The notes under the pieces: model-generated | Told to the model about the DNA's origin: nothing | The model's input: the letters and a program-made list of their open reading frames with translations, nothing else | Databases searched by the model: none | Position numbers and translations under genes: made by a program | Assembly: GCF_003002095.1 (NCBI RefSeq) | Contig: NZ_PVZC01000002.1 | Span: forward strand, 434,001 to 498,000 | Direction of reading: 5' to 3' | Length of the DNA stretch: 64,000 nt | Origin: Allonocardiopsis opalescens | GTDB taxonomy: Bacteria > Actinomycetota > Actinomycetes > Streptosporangiales > Streptosporangiaceae | In this document: piece after piece, positions 33,188 to 42,032 of the stretch | Layout of the letters: each line of letters begins with the position of its first letter | Position numbering within the stretch: the first letter of the stretch is position 1

Positions 33188-33376
33188 CGCGCCCTCCTCC
33201 CCGTTGCCCTGCCCGCGGCCCGCCGGCGCCGGCGAGCCGGCGCCTCGCGGGTGCCGCGGTCCCCTGCGGTCTCCCATAACCTGCCGTTCAGGCTACGGCG
33301 GGACCAGGGGTCCGCACATGGCTAACGCGAGTCATTTTCCCGTTGCCCATCGGCCTTCCCGGCCCGCCCGTCCGGG

Positions 33377-34705
33377 TCATCGCACCGCGCCGGACTCGGC
33401 GGCGGCGTCCTCGAAGGTGTGCCTTGGGTCGTGCAGGGTGCCCAGCGAGACGGCGTCCCTGGGGAAGCACAGCGCCAGCGCCCAGTCCGCGGTCACCCGC
33501 GCCTTGCGGTTGAAGGTCGGGACCCGGCCCAGGTGGTAGACGCGGTGCAGCGCCCAGGCCGGCAGGCCCTTGACCCGCACCCCGTAGACATTGGCCACGC
33601 CGTCGAACAGGCCCAGGCTGGCCAGCGAGCCGGCGTAGGCGTGCCGGTAGGGGCGCTGCGGCCGGCCCAGCAGGGCGGCGTGCACATTGTCGGCCAGCCG
33701 CACCGCCTGGCGGACGGCGTGCTGGGCATTGGGCGCGCAGAACTCCCCCGGCTTGGTCAGGTCGGGCACGGCCGCGCAGTCGCCCGCCGTGTACACCTCG
33801 GGGTGGTCGTGCACCGTGAGCAGGGCGGTGGCCGAGATGCGGCCCTTGTCGTCGATGGGCAGGCCGCTCTCGCGGACCAGCGGGTTGGGCTTGACCCCGG
33901 CCGTCCACACCAGGGTGGAGGTGGGCACCCGCTCACCGTCGTTGAGGGTGACGGCATCGGCCTCGACCTTGTCGACCATGGTCTTCAGCCGCACCTCGCA
34001 GCCGCGGGCGCGCAGCCGCTCCGCCGTCCAGGCGCCCATCTCCGGACCCACCTCGGGCAGGATGCGCTCGGTCGCCTCGACCAGGATCCAGCGCATCTCC
34101 TCGGCGCCGATGCCGGGGTACTCCTTGCGGGCGACGTCCCTGGCCATGTCCTCCAGCTCGGCGAAGGCCTCCACGCCCGCGAAGCCGGCGCCGACGAACA
34201 TGAAGGTGAGCGCCTGGCGGCGCAGCTCGGGGTCCTCGGTGGCGGCGGCGATGTCGAGCTGGTAGAGGACGTGGTTGCGCAGCGCCACCGCCTCCTCGAT
34301 GGTCTTGAAGCCGATGCCGTGCTCGGCCAGGCCCGGCACCGGCAGCACCCGGGAGATCGAGCCGGGGGCCATCACCAGCACGTCATAGCCGATGGTGCGC
34401 TCGCCGCCGCCGGCCGGGGTGAAGCGCACAGTGCGCTCGGAGGGGTCGCAGCCGCGCACCACCCCGGCGAGGACGCGGAGGCGGGGCAGCACCCGGCGCA
34501 GCGGCACCACCACGTGGCGGGGCTCGACGCTGCCGGCCGCCGCCTCGGGCAGGAAGGGCTGATAGGTCATGTAGGACTGGGAGTCGATGAGGGTGATGCG
34601 CACCCGGCCGGAGCGGATCAGCGGCCCCATCCGGCGCTGCATCCGCAGGGCGGCGTAGAGCCCGACGTGCCCCGCACCGACGATCACGATCTCGCGCTTG
34701 GCCAT
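33377..34705 (-). CDS. ndh: Type II NADH dehydrogenase (NDH-2) like FAD oxidoreductase
   Basis: 442-residue flavoprotein that passes electrons from NADH to quinone without pumping protons. The N-terminal FAD-binding motif is IVIVGAGHVGLYAALRMQ (residues 5-22), and a second Rossmann segment TFMFVGAGFAGVEAFAEL lies near 168-185 for NADH. A further FAD-contact motif is VYTAGDCAAVPD, and the C-terminal amphipathic part (ALHRVYHLGRVPTFNRK) is the usual membrane-binding region. Length matches actinobacterial Ndh. Monocistronic; the gamma carbonic anhydrase gene lies 44 bases upstream on the same strand. Confidence 0.9.
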   Translation of the reverse strand: MAKREIVIVGAGHVGLYAALRMQRRMGPLIRSGRVRITLIDSQSYMTYQPFLPEAAAGSVEPRHVVVPLRRVLPRLRVLAGVVRGCDPSERTVRFTPAGGGERTIGYDVLVMAPGSISRVLPVPGLAEHGIGFKTIEEAVALRNHVLYQLDIAAATEDPELRRQALTFMFVGAGFAGVEAFAELEDMARDVARKEYPGIGAEEMRWILVEATERILPEVGPEMGAWTAERLRARGCEVRLKTMVDKVEADAVTLNDGERVPTSTLVWTAGVKPNPLVRESGLPIDDKGRISATALLTVHDHPEVYTAGDCAAVPDLTKPGEFCAPNAQHAVRQAVRLADNVHAALLGRPQRPYRHAYAGSLASLGLFDGVANVYGVRVKGLPAWALHRVYHLGRVPTFNRKARVTADWALALCFPRDAVSLGTLHDPRHTFEDAAAESGAVR

Positions 34706-34749
34706 GCCGGGCCCCTAACCCCGGCGGGCGGGCGGAAACCGCGCGCCGG

Positions 34750-35301
34750 CTAGCCCGCCCAGCGCACTCCGGCGTGCTCGGCGCCCCTGCGCACGTAGTT
34801 GTCGGGAGTGCGCGCCTGCCGGGCGATGTCGTCGTCGGTCAGCTCCCTGATGACGCGTCCGGGCACCCCGGCGTAGAGCACCCCGGCCGGCACCGCGGTG
34901 CCCGGCGGCACCACCGCTCCGGCGGCCACCAGCGCGCCCGCCCCGACGGTGGCGCGGTGCAGCACGGCCGCGCCGATGCCGATCAGCGCGCCGGTGCCGA
35001 TGTGCGCGCCGTGCACCATGGCCTGGTGGCCCAGGCTGACGCGGTCCTCCAGCAGGGTGGGCTCGCCGGGGTCGACGTGCAGCACGCAGCCGTCCTGGAT
35101 GTTCACCTCGGCGCCCACCTCGATGTCCTCGGCCTCGGCGCGCAGCACCGAGCCGTACCAGACGGTGCTGCCGGGGCCGAGGATGACCCGGCCCACCACC
35201 ACGGCGGTGGGGGCCACCCACGCCTCGGGGTGGATCTCCGGGCCGCCGAAGTCGGCGGACCCGATCCAGGCTCCGGGGTAGCGCTCGGCGTAGTCCGACA
35301 T
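34750..35301 (-). CDS. Gamma-class carbonic anhydrase family protein
   Basis: 183-residue left-handed beta-helix hexapeptide-repeat protein of the gamma-CA/YrdA/PaaY group. Repeats run from VAPTAVVVGRVILGPGSTVW through GALVAAGAVVPPGTAVPAG. Metal-ligand histidines are visible in HVDPGEPT and SLGHQAMVHGAHIG (the GHxxxxHG pattern). An ATG at 35301, preceded by GGAAGGGCAGGAC, is chosen over an earlier one 75 bases upstream. Active as CO2 hydratase or as an acyl-CoA-type accessory is undecided. It overlaps the ndh operon by position only. Confidence 0.9.
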   Translation of the reverse strand: MSDYAERYPGAWIGSADFGGPEIHPEAWVAPTAVVVGRVILGPGSTVWYGSVLRAEAEDIEVGAEVNIQDGCVLHVDPGEPTLLEDRVSLGHQAMVHGAHIGTGALIGIGAAVLHRATVGAGALVAAGAVVPPGTAVPAGVLYAGVPGRVIRELTDDDIARQARTPDNYVRRGAEHAGVRWAG

Positions 35302-35392
35302 GTCCTGCCCTTCCGGCACGCTCTGTCCTTGGGACACGCCGTGCCTTTCCCTCGCTGTCGTCGTCCGGTGCTCCACCGGTCCCGGCCTCCCC

Positions 35393-36481
35393 TTACTGCC
35401 GCTCCTGCACGCACGGGCTGGTGGCGAAGATCCGCGCGGGCGTGCGGTAGGAGTTCACCGAGAACTCCCACTGGTAGTCGCCCGGGAACGAGGGTTCGCT
35501 GGGGTCGTCGGTGGAGCGGATGGAGCCGGTCGCGTTCTCGCCCTGCTCGAAACGGTAGCTGGAGACGGTGGTGAAGCCGAGTTCGTGCCAGTAGGCGATC
35601 AGGGCGCCGCGCGCCGCCGCGGCCTGCCGCGGGTCGAGTGCGCGGGTCTCCATCTCGATCCGCCAGGGATCGCGGGAGCCCGGACCGCAGTAGTGGTCGG
35701 TCCACGGACCGCTCTGCAACAGGGTGTAGCCCAGTGCGGTGCCCAGCTCGGCGTCGATGACCTGCTGCATATCGGCCAGGCCGGTCTCCAGGATGTGAAT
35801 GGTGTGCTCGAGGTCGTGCCCGCCGTCGCCGCCGGGGGTGCCGTCGATGTGCACGACACTGCGGCCGCCGGTGCCCACCGGGGTCTCCACAAGCGGCAGC
35901 TCCGTGGAGCCGGCCTCGGCCCTGGCCAGTGTCCCGGTGGTGAACTGGCCGGCCGCGAGCGCCAGTGCGACGGCGGCCACCGCCCACGGCAGCACCCGCG
36001 AGCGGACGATGCCGGACAGTGCGCCTCGGGCCCAGGGGCCGCCGCCCGGAGGGCCGTCGTCCTCGCCCTCGTCGTCCCCGTCCGCCTCGCGTTCGTCCGG
36101 CTCGTCCGCGCTGTCGTCGGGCTCGCCGCCGGGTCCGGGCGCGGCCGCCTCCTCGACCGCGAGCTGCACCAGTTCGGCCCGCGCCTCCTCGGCGCTGCGC
36201 CCGACCGCGTCCGCGCCGCCGGGCCCGGCCAGGGCGGGCTCCGCCTCGGCGAGCCGGCGGGCCTGGTCGGCATAGCCGGCCAGCAGCACCACCACCTGGG
36301 CGGCGGGCAGCGCCGGGGTGATCGGCGGCGGGGCGGAGCCGGAATCGGCCAGCATCGCGCGCAGCCGCCCGGCGGGGAGGCCGGTGGCGGCGGCCAGCAG
36401 CTCCGCCCACTGCCCGACCGGTTCCGCGGTGTCGGAACCGCTTGCTCGCAGGCGTTCCAGCATGATCCGGACGGGGTGCAT
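35393..36481 (-). CDS. Acidic membrane-anchored protein of unknown function
   Basis: 362-residue protein that I do not recognise. Residues 1-95 are a soluble helical part resembling a small DNA- or protein-binding module (QWAELLAAATGLPAGRLRAML). A strongly acidic linker (about 110-150, Glu/Asp runs) leads to one membrane span near 165-185 (VLPWAVAAVALALAAGQF). The remaining 175 residues lie outside and contain two cysteines (DHYCGPGS and ATSPCVQERQ) that may form a disulfide. GAGGGG lies 8 bases before the ATG at 36481. It is divergent from the DivIVA-domain gene. Confidence 0.6.
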   Translation of the reverse strand: MHPVRIMLERLRASGSDTAEPVGQWAELLAAATGLPAGRLRAMLADSGSAPPPITPALPAAQVVVLLAGYADQARRLAEAEPALAGPGGADAVGRSAEEARAELVQLAVEEAAAPGPGGEPDDSADEPDEREADGDDEGEDDGPPGGGPWARGALSGIVRSRVLPWAVAAVALALAAGQFTTGTLARAEAGSTELPLVETPVGTGGRSVVHIDGTPGGDGGHDLEHTIHILETGLADMQQVIDAELGTALGYTLLQSGPWTDHYCGPGSRDPWRIEMETRALDPRQAAAARGALIAYWHELGFTTVSSYRFEQGENATGSIRSTDDPSEPSFPGDYQWEFSVNSYRTPARIFATSPCVQERQ

Positions 36482-36869
36482 GAGCGGCCCCTCACTGGGA
36501 AGGAGGCGGGTCGGGTACCGGCGGGGCCTCGGCCGCGGCACCGGCGCGCCCATCCTGCCGATCGAGTGGTCGGGGTCGGACCGGCGGGACCGACGGACAT
36601 AATTGTGACCGGGGTACGCGGCGGCACGCTTTTCGGGGTCGATGTTCGCCGATCCGGGCCGGGACGGCACGACCGTGTGGTAGTCCAGAACTGGATGTCG
36701 CGCTTGCCCCGGACGAACCCAACCTGGCGATATGACGTGCGGACCACATGTTTCGGCTGCGTAGGGGGATGATGGGGGAAGCGTCTCCGCACCATCGCAC
36801 CTTGCTCCCTCAGCCGCTGCGCACCACCGACGTCGCTCCGCGATTCGCCACCAACCCACGTGATTGGCT
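36482..36869. other. Divergent promoter region, no gene
   Basis: These 388 bases separate the acidic membrane protein gene (minus) from the DivIVA-like gene (plus). A CATAAT box lies near 36597-36602 and TAGGGG near 36761, but no -35 partner is convincing. Nothing else is seen. Confidence 0.4.
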
Positions 36870-38027
36870 ATGAACGAACAGAACGAATTCTTGCCGAACC
36901 TGCTCCGCGACGACCAGTTCGACGTCGTGCGGAAGGGCTACGAACGGCGCCAGGTCGACGACTTCATCGCCCGACTCCACCACCAGAACCGCGACCTCCA
37001 GGAGCGGCTGGCCCGCGCCCTGGACGAGACCGAGCAGGCGCGGCGCGAACTCCAGTCCGCCCGTGAGCAGGCCGCGCCCAAGGCCGAGCACGAAGTGCTC
37101 AGCGAGCGCATGTCCCAGATCCTCAAACTCGCCGAGGAGGAGGCCAGCGCCAAGCGCTCCTCCATCGACAAGGAGATCGAGGGCATCCGCGCCGAGGCGT
37201 CCCAGGAGGCCCAGCGGGTCGTCGCCGAGGCGCAGACCCACGCCGACCGCCTGGTCAGCGCCGCCCGCGAGCAGGCGCAGGAGCTGGTGGGCACGGCCCG
37301 CAAGGAGGCCGACCAGCTGCGCAGCGTCACCCAGGCCGAGGCCGAGCGCGTCCGCAGCGAGGCCGACCGCCGCGCCACCGTCGTGAACGAGACGGCCGAC
37401 CGCCGCCTTGAGACGGCCATGGCCACCCACGGCGAGGCGCTGCGCCGGCTCACCGACATCCGCGACACGCTGGCCGACCTGCTTCGGCACGAGGAGTCCT
37501 CGGCGTCGATCGAGGAGACGGTGAACAAGAAGGCGCCCCGGTCCGAGGGGCGCTCGAGCCGCCCGGTCAGCCCGGGTGTGTCCCGCCGTCCCGAGCAGCG
37601 CGGCTCTGCTGCCCCGGCCGAGGGCCGGTCCGGGCAGCAGGGGCACGTCGGCACCGGTTCGCAGCCGCCGGCGGCGCAGTCGGGTCCGCGTCCGGAGCAG
37701 GACCGTCCGGAGAACCGCCCGCCGCAGGACCGCAGGCCGTCGGCGGCTCCCGGCGCCGAGGCGGCGGAGCGGCCGGCGCGCGAGCGCGAGGGCGACCCCG
37801 AGTCCACCGACCCGATCCGGCCGCAGCAGCGGGCGGTGGCGGTGGCGCAGCAGGAGCGCTCCGACCGGCAGGCCGCGCCCGCGGGCACCGACGCTGAGGC
37901 GACCACCCGGCTGTCCACCGGCGCCAAGCAGGCCGACCGCTCGCCGGCCGCCGCGGAGACGGCGCCGGAGGCCGACGACAGCAAGGATCCGGCGCAGACC
38001 ACCGTCCGGATCATCAGGAAGAACTGA
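36870..38027 (+). CDS. DivIVA-domain coiled-coil protein
   Basis: 385-residue cytoskeletal-type protein. The N-terminal DivIVA-like domain (QFDVVRKGYERRQVDDFIARL, about residues 13-33) is followed by a long heptad-rich coiled coil to about residue 215 (LQERLARALDETEQARRELQ and on). The last 160 residues are Pro/Gln/Arg/Ser-rich and probably disordered. It resembles DivIVA/Wag31 and other polar-growth proteins but is not the canonical divIVA of the cell-division cluster. The ATG at 36870 follows a TTG-GCT pair; the TTG could also start it. Confidence 0.8.
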   Translation: MNEQNEFLPNLLRDDQFDVVRKGYERRQVDDFIARLHHQNRDLQERLARALDETEQARRELQSAREQAAPKAEHEVLSERMSQILKLAEEEASAKRSSIDKEIEGIRAEASQEAQRVVAEAQTHADRLVSAAREQAQELVGTARKEADQLRSVTQAEAERVRSEADRRATVVNETADRRLETAMATHGEALRRLTDIRDTLADLLRHEESSASIEETVNKKAPRSEGRSSRPVSPGVSRRPEQRGSAAPAEGRSGQQGHVGTGSQPPAAQSGPRPEQDRPENRPPQDRRPSAAPGAEAAERPAREREGDPESTDPIRPQQRAVAVAQQERSDRQAAPAGTDAEATTRLSTGAKQADRSPAAAETAPEADDSKDPAQTTVRIIRKN

Positions 38028-38052
38028 GGGGCCTGCCTCGGCCGTGACGAGC

Positions 38053-38092
38053 GGCCCGCGGGCGGCCCCTGACGGGGCGGGCTCCGCGGGCC
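38053..38092 (+). terminator. Terminator after the DivIVA-like gene
   Basis: GGCCCGCGG (38053-38061) pairs with CCGCGGGCC (38084-38092), with an inner hairpin GCCCC-TGAC-GGGGC inside. It lies 26 bases past the stop. Confidence 0.55.
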
Positions 38093-38144
38093 CCCGGCGG
38101 CCGGGCGCGGCACTGGTTCGCGATCACCCATAATTGGCTGCACA

Positions 38145-38603
38145 ATGCGCGAACCATTCACCATCCGGGCGGCCATCCGGTCCGACCTGGGGGCTCTGCT
38201 CAGGCTGCTCCAGCACCTCGGCGACGTCCCCTCCCCCGGCCACAACGCGCGGATGTCGTCGGCGGCGGTCCGCGCCTGGACCCGTATCGAGTCCGACCCC
38301 GACCGCACGGTCCTGATCGCCGAGCGGCGCGGCCAGCTGATCGGCACGCTCGACCTGATCCTGGTCGCCAACCTCACCCACGACGCCAAGCCGTGGGCGG
38401 TGGTGGACAACCTGGTGGTCGACCCGCCGCACCGCCGGCGCGGTGTCGGCCGGGCGCTCGTCGACGAGGCCGTCGACCGCGCCGAGGCAGCGGGCTGCTT
38501 CCGGATGGAGCTGCTGTCGCACCAGTCGCGCGAGGACGCCCACCAGTTCTACGCGGCCGTCGGCTTCGAGAACTCCGCCGAGGGCTTCCACCGCTACCTG
38601 TGA
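38145..38603 (+). CDS. GNAT family N-acetyltransferase
   Basis: 152-residue acetyltransferase. Acetyl-CoA-binding motif A is in NLVVDPPHRRRGVGRALVDEAV (residues about 88-109; quoted as VDPPHRRRGVGRALVD), and motif B in GCFRMELLSHQSREDAHQFY. N-terminal start FTIRAAIRSDLGALLRLL is typical. A CATAAT box about 11 bases before the ATG suggests a very short or absent leader. It may acetylate an amino acid, antibiotic or protein lysine or N-terminus; the substrate cannot be read. It converges on the MFS gene. Confidence 0.88.
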   Translation: MREPFTIRAAIRSDLGALLRLLQHLGDVPSPGHNARMSSAAVRAWTRIESDPDRTVLIAERRGQLIGTLDLILVANLTHDAKPWAVVDNLVVDPPHRRRGVGRALVDEAVDRAEAAGCFRMELLSHQSREDAHQFYAAVGFENSAEGFHRYL

Positions 38604-38612
38604 GCGCGCCCG

Positions 38613-40154
38613 CTAACGGCCCTTGAGCGGCGTGCCGGGGACGAACAGCACCAGGACCAGCCCCACCAGCATGATGGGCACCCCGGCGAGGAAGAGCGTG
38701 CCCATGGCCTCGCTGAAGGCGCCGACCACCAGGGTGCGCACCGCCTCGGGCAGGGCGAGGATGGCGTCGGGCGAGCCGAGCGCGACGGCCGGGCCGCCGG
38801 CGGCCGCCCCGGGCGGCGCCCCCGCGGCCAGCTCGCCGGCCAGCCGGTTGGTCAGGATGGCGCCGAAGACGGCCACGCCCATCGCGCCGCCCAGCGAGCG
38901 GAAGAACGAGGCGCCCGAGACCGCGACCGCGATGTCGGCGCGCTCCACGGCGTTCTGCGCGGCCAGCAGCAGGATCTGCAGGGTGAGGCCGATCCCGGCG
39001 CCCAGCACGGCGATGTAGGAGCCGAGCAGGGTCAGGCTGGTCCCGGTGTCCAGGGTGGACAGCAGCAGCAGCGAGGCGCAGACCAGCACCATCCCGACCA
39101 CCGGATAGGGCTTCCAGACGCCGGTGCGGCTGACCAGCACGCCGGAGCCGATCGAGGTGACCAGCACGGTGCCGACCATCGGGACCATCATCAGCCCCGA
39201 CGCGGTGGGGCTCAGCCCCTTGACGATCTGCAGGTACTGCGGCAGGTAGATCATCATGCCGAACATGGCGCTGGCGATGACCGCCAGGCCGAGGCTGGCC
39301 AGCACCACCGAGCGGTTGCGGAACAGCCGCGGCGGCAGGATCGGGTCCGACGCCCGCCGCTCGGCCGGCACCGCGAGCGCCACCAGCGCCACCGTGAGGA
39401 CCAGCAGGGCGGCCGACGGCCAGGAGACCCAGGCGAACTCGCGGCCGCCGAGGGAGAGCAGCAGCATGGCGGCGGCGGCCGCGCCGGTGATGGCGGTGGC
39501 GCCCCACCAGTCGATGCGGGCGTCGCGGTTCCTGCGGTTGGGGATGTGCGCGTTGAAGTGCAGCGCCACCATCGGGATGACGGCGAGCGGGATGGTGATG
39601 AAGAAGCACCAGCGCCAGCCGAGCCATGAGGTGTCCACGATGAAGCCGCCGAGCAGCGGTCCGGCCACGGTGGACACGGCGAAGACGGAGCCGAGTACCC
39701 CGCCGTAGCGGCCGCGCTCGCGCGGGGTGAACACGTCGCCGAGGATGATCTGCGGCAGGGCGGCCAGGCCGCCCGCGCCGACGCCCTGGAAGAAGCGGGC
39801 CGCGATGAGCTGCGGCATGTCGGCGGCGAAGCCCGCGCCGGCCGAGGCGAGCACGAAGATGACCAGGGAGAGCTGGAACATGCGCTTGCGGCCGTAGAGG
39901 TCCGACAGCTTGCCCCACAGCGGGGTGGAGGCGGTCAGCGCCAGCAGGGTGGCGCTGGCCACCCACGACAGCTGCTCCTGCCCGCCCAGCTCGCCGACGA
40001 TGGTCGGCAGCGCGGTGCCCACGATCGAGGTCGAGAGCATCGAGGTGAGCATCGCGAGCATCAGCCCGGTCAGGATGGCGGCGATCTGGCGGCGGCTGTA
40101 CCCGCCCGCCTCCGCCTCGGGGGCGTCCTCCTGCCGGACGACGGGTTGCGCCAT
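38613..40154 (-). CDS. DHA2-family multidrug efflux MFS transporter
   Basis: 513-residue drug/proton antiporter of the EmrB/QacA type with 14 predicted spans. The loop 2-3 motif WGKLSDLYGRKRMF (near 77-90) and the motif C-like GVGAGGLAALPQIILGDVFTPRERGRYGG, quoted as VGAGGLAALPQ and PRERGRYGG, are typical. The gene is divergent from a TetR gene, and its promoter contains a TetR-type operator inside the -35/-10 spacer, so it is almost certainly repressed by that protein. Substrates are unknown; lipophilic drugs or a native metabolite are possible. Confidence 0.92.
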   Translation of the reverse strand: MAQPVVRQEDAPEAEAGGYSRRQIAAILTGLMLAMLTSMLSTSIVGTALPTIVGELGGQEQLSWVASATLLALTASTPLWGKLSDLYGRKRMFQLSLVIFVLASAGAGFAADMPQLIAARFFQGVGAGGLAALPQIILGDVFTPRERGRYGGVLGSVFAVSTVAGPLLGGFIVDTSWLGWRWCFFITIPLAVIPMVALHFNAHIPNRRNRDARIDWWGATAITGAAAAAMLLLSLGGREFAWVSWPSAALLVLTVALVALAVPAERRASDPILPPRLFRNRSVVLASLGLAVIASAMFGMMIYLPQYLQIVKGLSPTASGLMMVPMVGTVLVTSIGSGVLVSRTGVWKPYPVVGMVLVCASLLLLSTLDTGTSLTLLGSYIAVLGAGIGLTLQILLLAAQNAVERADIAVAVSGASFFRSLGGAMGVAVFGAILTNRLAGELAAGAPPGAAAGGPAVALGSPDAILALPEAVRTLVVGAFSEAMGTLFLAGVPIMLVGLVLVLFVPGTPLKGR

Positions 40155-40242
40155 GGCGTGCCGTGCCTCCTGGGTCCATGGTCGAGCGCACCGGCGGGGG
40201 CGGGCGCGTGGACGGGGACCGCACCGGTCGGCGGAGAATTGA

Positions 40243-40253
40243 TGTACGGTACA
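40243..40253. promoter_or_regulatory. Short dyad next to the efflux promoter
   Basis: TGTAC-G-GTACA is an 11-bp perfect inverted repeat just downstream of the MFS -10 box on the minus strand. It may be a second regulator site or a chance palindrome. Confidence 0.35.
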
Positions 40254-40256
40254 ACC

Positions 40257-40285
40257 AAACTAAGTAAACACTGTTTACTTGTCAA
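40257..40285 (-). promoter_or_regulatory. MFS pump promoter with TetR operator in the spacer
   Basis: On the minus strand TTGACA (40280-40285) and TAGTTT (40257-40262) are spaced by 17 bp, an excellent vegetative promoter. The spacer and edges are covered by a perfect 19-bp inverted repeat, AAGTAAACA-C-TGTTTACTT (40262-40280). Binding here would block RNA polymerase. The overlapped TetR gene starts about 90 bases away on the other strand. Confidence 0.85.
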
Positions 40286-40367
40286 GCGACCGAGCCCCGG
40301 CGGCGGTGCGCCACAATGGGCTGCGTCCAGGCCGCAGACGGCTCCGTACCAGGTGAGGGCGATTTCC

Positions 40368-40991
40368 GTGCCAAGCGACACCCCAGGCGCGTTCCACCGG
40401 GACGCCGACGCGGACGCCGGCGGGCGTCCACCCGTCAGGGACCGCGCCCTCACCCGGCGGCGCATCCTGGACGCGGCCCGAGACCTGTTCACCCGCGAGG
40501 AGTACGGCGCGGTGTCCTCGCGGGCGATCGCCGCCGCGGCGGGCGTGAACGTCGCGCTGATCAACCGGTACTTCGGCTCCAAGCTCGGCCTGCTGCGCGA
40601 GGTGGTGGCCGAGGAGGCGGCCTTCCCGCGCATCTTCGAGGGCGACCGCGCCGGACTGCCGCGCCGGCTGGCCCGGCACATGGTCGAGCGCACGCACGGC
40701 GGCGGCAGCCCGCTGCTGCGCGCGCTGAACCGGTCGAGCGCCGACCCCGACCTGAAGGCGGTGTTCCGGGAGCGGCTGGACTCCGCGCTGGTCGGCCCGC
40801 TGCGGGAGCGCCTTGACGGGCCCGAGGCCGAACTGCGCGCCGAGCTGGCCGTCACCTTCCTGGTGGGGGCGAGTACCCTGCGCCAGATCCACGAGCGCGG
40901 CGGCCTGGCCGACTACGACCCCCAGCGGCTGGAGGACCGGCTCACCGGCGTGCTCGCCGCCTGCCTGGGCGAGGAGCCCTCCGGCGGCTGA
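40368..40991 (+). CDS. TetR family repressor
   Basis: 207-residue regulator. The HTH covers about residues 25-70 (RILDAARDLFTREEYGAVSSRAIAAAAGVNVALINRYFGSK, quoted as SSRAIAAAAGVNVALINRYF), the rest forms the ligand-binding helices (ending AACLGEEPSGG). The GTG at 40368 is favoured because GTGAGGGCG lies 8 bases upstream; an earlier ATG adds non-coding-like residues. It controls the divergent efflux pump through the operator at 40262-40280 and possibly itself. Inducer unknown; probably a drug exported by the pump. Confidence 0.92.
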   Translation: MPSDTPGAFHRDADADAGGRPPVRDRALTRRRILDAARDLFTREEYGAVSSRAIAAAAGVNVALINRYFGSKLGLLREVVAEEAAFPRIFEGDRAGLPRRLARHMVERTHGGGSPLLRALNRSSADPDLKAVFRERLDSALVGPLRERLDGPEAELRAELAVTFLVGASTLRQIHERGGLADYDPQRLEDRLTGVLAACLGEEPSGG

Positions 40992-40995
40992 CCGC

Positions 40996-41595
40996 TCAGC
41001 CCGGCGGCGCGGCCCGGTCCCGCTCGGCGCGGCGGCGCGCCCGCCGCCGTCGCCACAGCACCACCAGCCCGGCGGCGGTGCCCAGCGCGAGCACCAGCCC
41101 GAGCACGGGGGCGAGCACCGCCGCCAGCGCCATGCCCAGGCTCAGGCCGTCCTCGGCGGTGCTGACGATCGGCGCGCCGGCGCCCATGGTGGCGGCGTTC
41201 ACCCCGGCCCGGCCGACCGCCTTGAGGCCGTGGAAGGCGAGCGCGATCAGCACTCCGGCGATGACCGGCCCCCAGTCGGCCGCGGTGGCGGCGGTGGGGT
41301 CGACCGTCTGCGCGGCCGCCCCGGCGCCGAAGGCGATACCGCCCGAGGTGGGCCGGACCACGGTCTGCAGCACGTCGTTGACGTGGTCGACCATCGGGAC
41401 CTTGTCGGCCACCACCTCGATGACCAGCAGCACGCCGAGCACGACGAGGGTGACGGGGTGCTCCAGCCACTCCCAGCCGCCCGACAGCGGCACCAGCTCG
41501 GTGTAGCGGGCCAGCAGGCCGACGACCAGCAGCGGAATGTAGGCGTTCAGGCCCGCGGCGGAGGCGAGCCCGGTTCCGACCAGCGCCTCGATCAC
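40996..41595 (-). CDS. DUF4126 family membrane protein
   Basis: 199-residue integral membrane protein of the DUF4126 family, related to small-solute or polyol membrane proteins of unknown role. Pieces typical of the family are GTGLASAAGLNAYIPLLVVGLLARYT (spans 1-2, quoted as ASAAGLNAYIPLLV), DVVLQT-like DHVNDVLQTVVRPTSGGIAFGAG and IAGVLIALAFHGLKAVGRAGVNA. A basic C-terminal tail ends it. Starts with GTG. It converges on the TetR gene with only 4 bases between. Confidence 0.85.
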   Translation of the reverse strand: MIEALVGTGLASAAGLNAYIPLLVVGLLARYTELVPLSGGWEWLEHPVTLVVLGVLLVIEVVADKVPMVDHVNDVLQTVVRPTSGGIAFGAGAAAQTVDPTAATAADWGPVIAGVLIALAFHGLKAVGRAGVNAATMGAGAPIVSTAEDGLSLGMALAAVLAPVLGLVLALGTAAGLVVLWRRRRARRRAERDRAAPPG

Positions 41596-41747
41596 CGCCG
41601 GCCGTCCGGGCGCTCAGGGGCGGTCCACGTGTTCGGCACACCGGCATTCTGCCCGTGTCCGGGCGCTACCCGCACGAACGGGGACCGGTCGGGCGGTCCG
41701 GTTCCGGCCGCCGGGGGCTGGAACCGGACCGGCGCCGGCGGCGCCCG

Positions 41748-42032
41748 CTACTGGCGGTAGTTCTCGACCTGCCCCGGCGGGCGCACGCTCGCGTCGTCGG
41801 GGTCGCGGCCGAACTCGGCCTCGGCGCGGCGCTGCCTGAGCAGGTCCCAGCACTGGTCGAGCCGGACCTCCAGACCTTTCAGACGGTCGCGCTCCTCGGC
41901 GCTCAGGGCCTGCGGGCCCTGCGCGCCGCTCCGGTTCCGCAGCGCGCGCTCCTCCTCCACCAGTTCGGTGATCGACCGCAGTATCTCGGCATTGCCCGCG
42001 TCGGGACGCGCGGGCTCAGGTGCTTGGGTCAT
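41748..42032 (-). CDS. DUF2630 family protein
   Basis: 94-residue helical protein of DUF2630, common in actinomycetes. Core: ILRSITELVEEERALRNR, then RLKGLEVRLDQCWDLLRQRRA, and a Pro-rich tail ending VENYRQ. The core looks like a short coiled coil. Function unknown. The ATG at 42032 gives the family length. Confidence 0.82.
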   Translation of the reverse strand: MTQAPEPARPDAGNAEILRSITELVEEERALRNRSGAQGPQALSAEERDRLKGLEVRLDQCWDLLRQRRAEAEFGRDPDDASVRPPGQVENYRQ

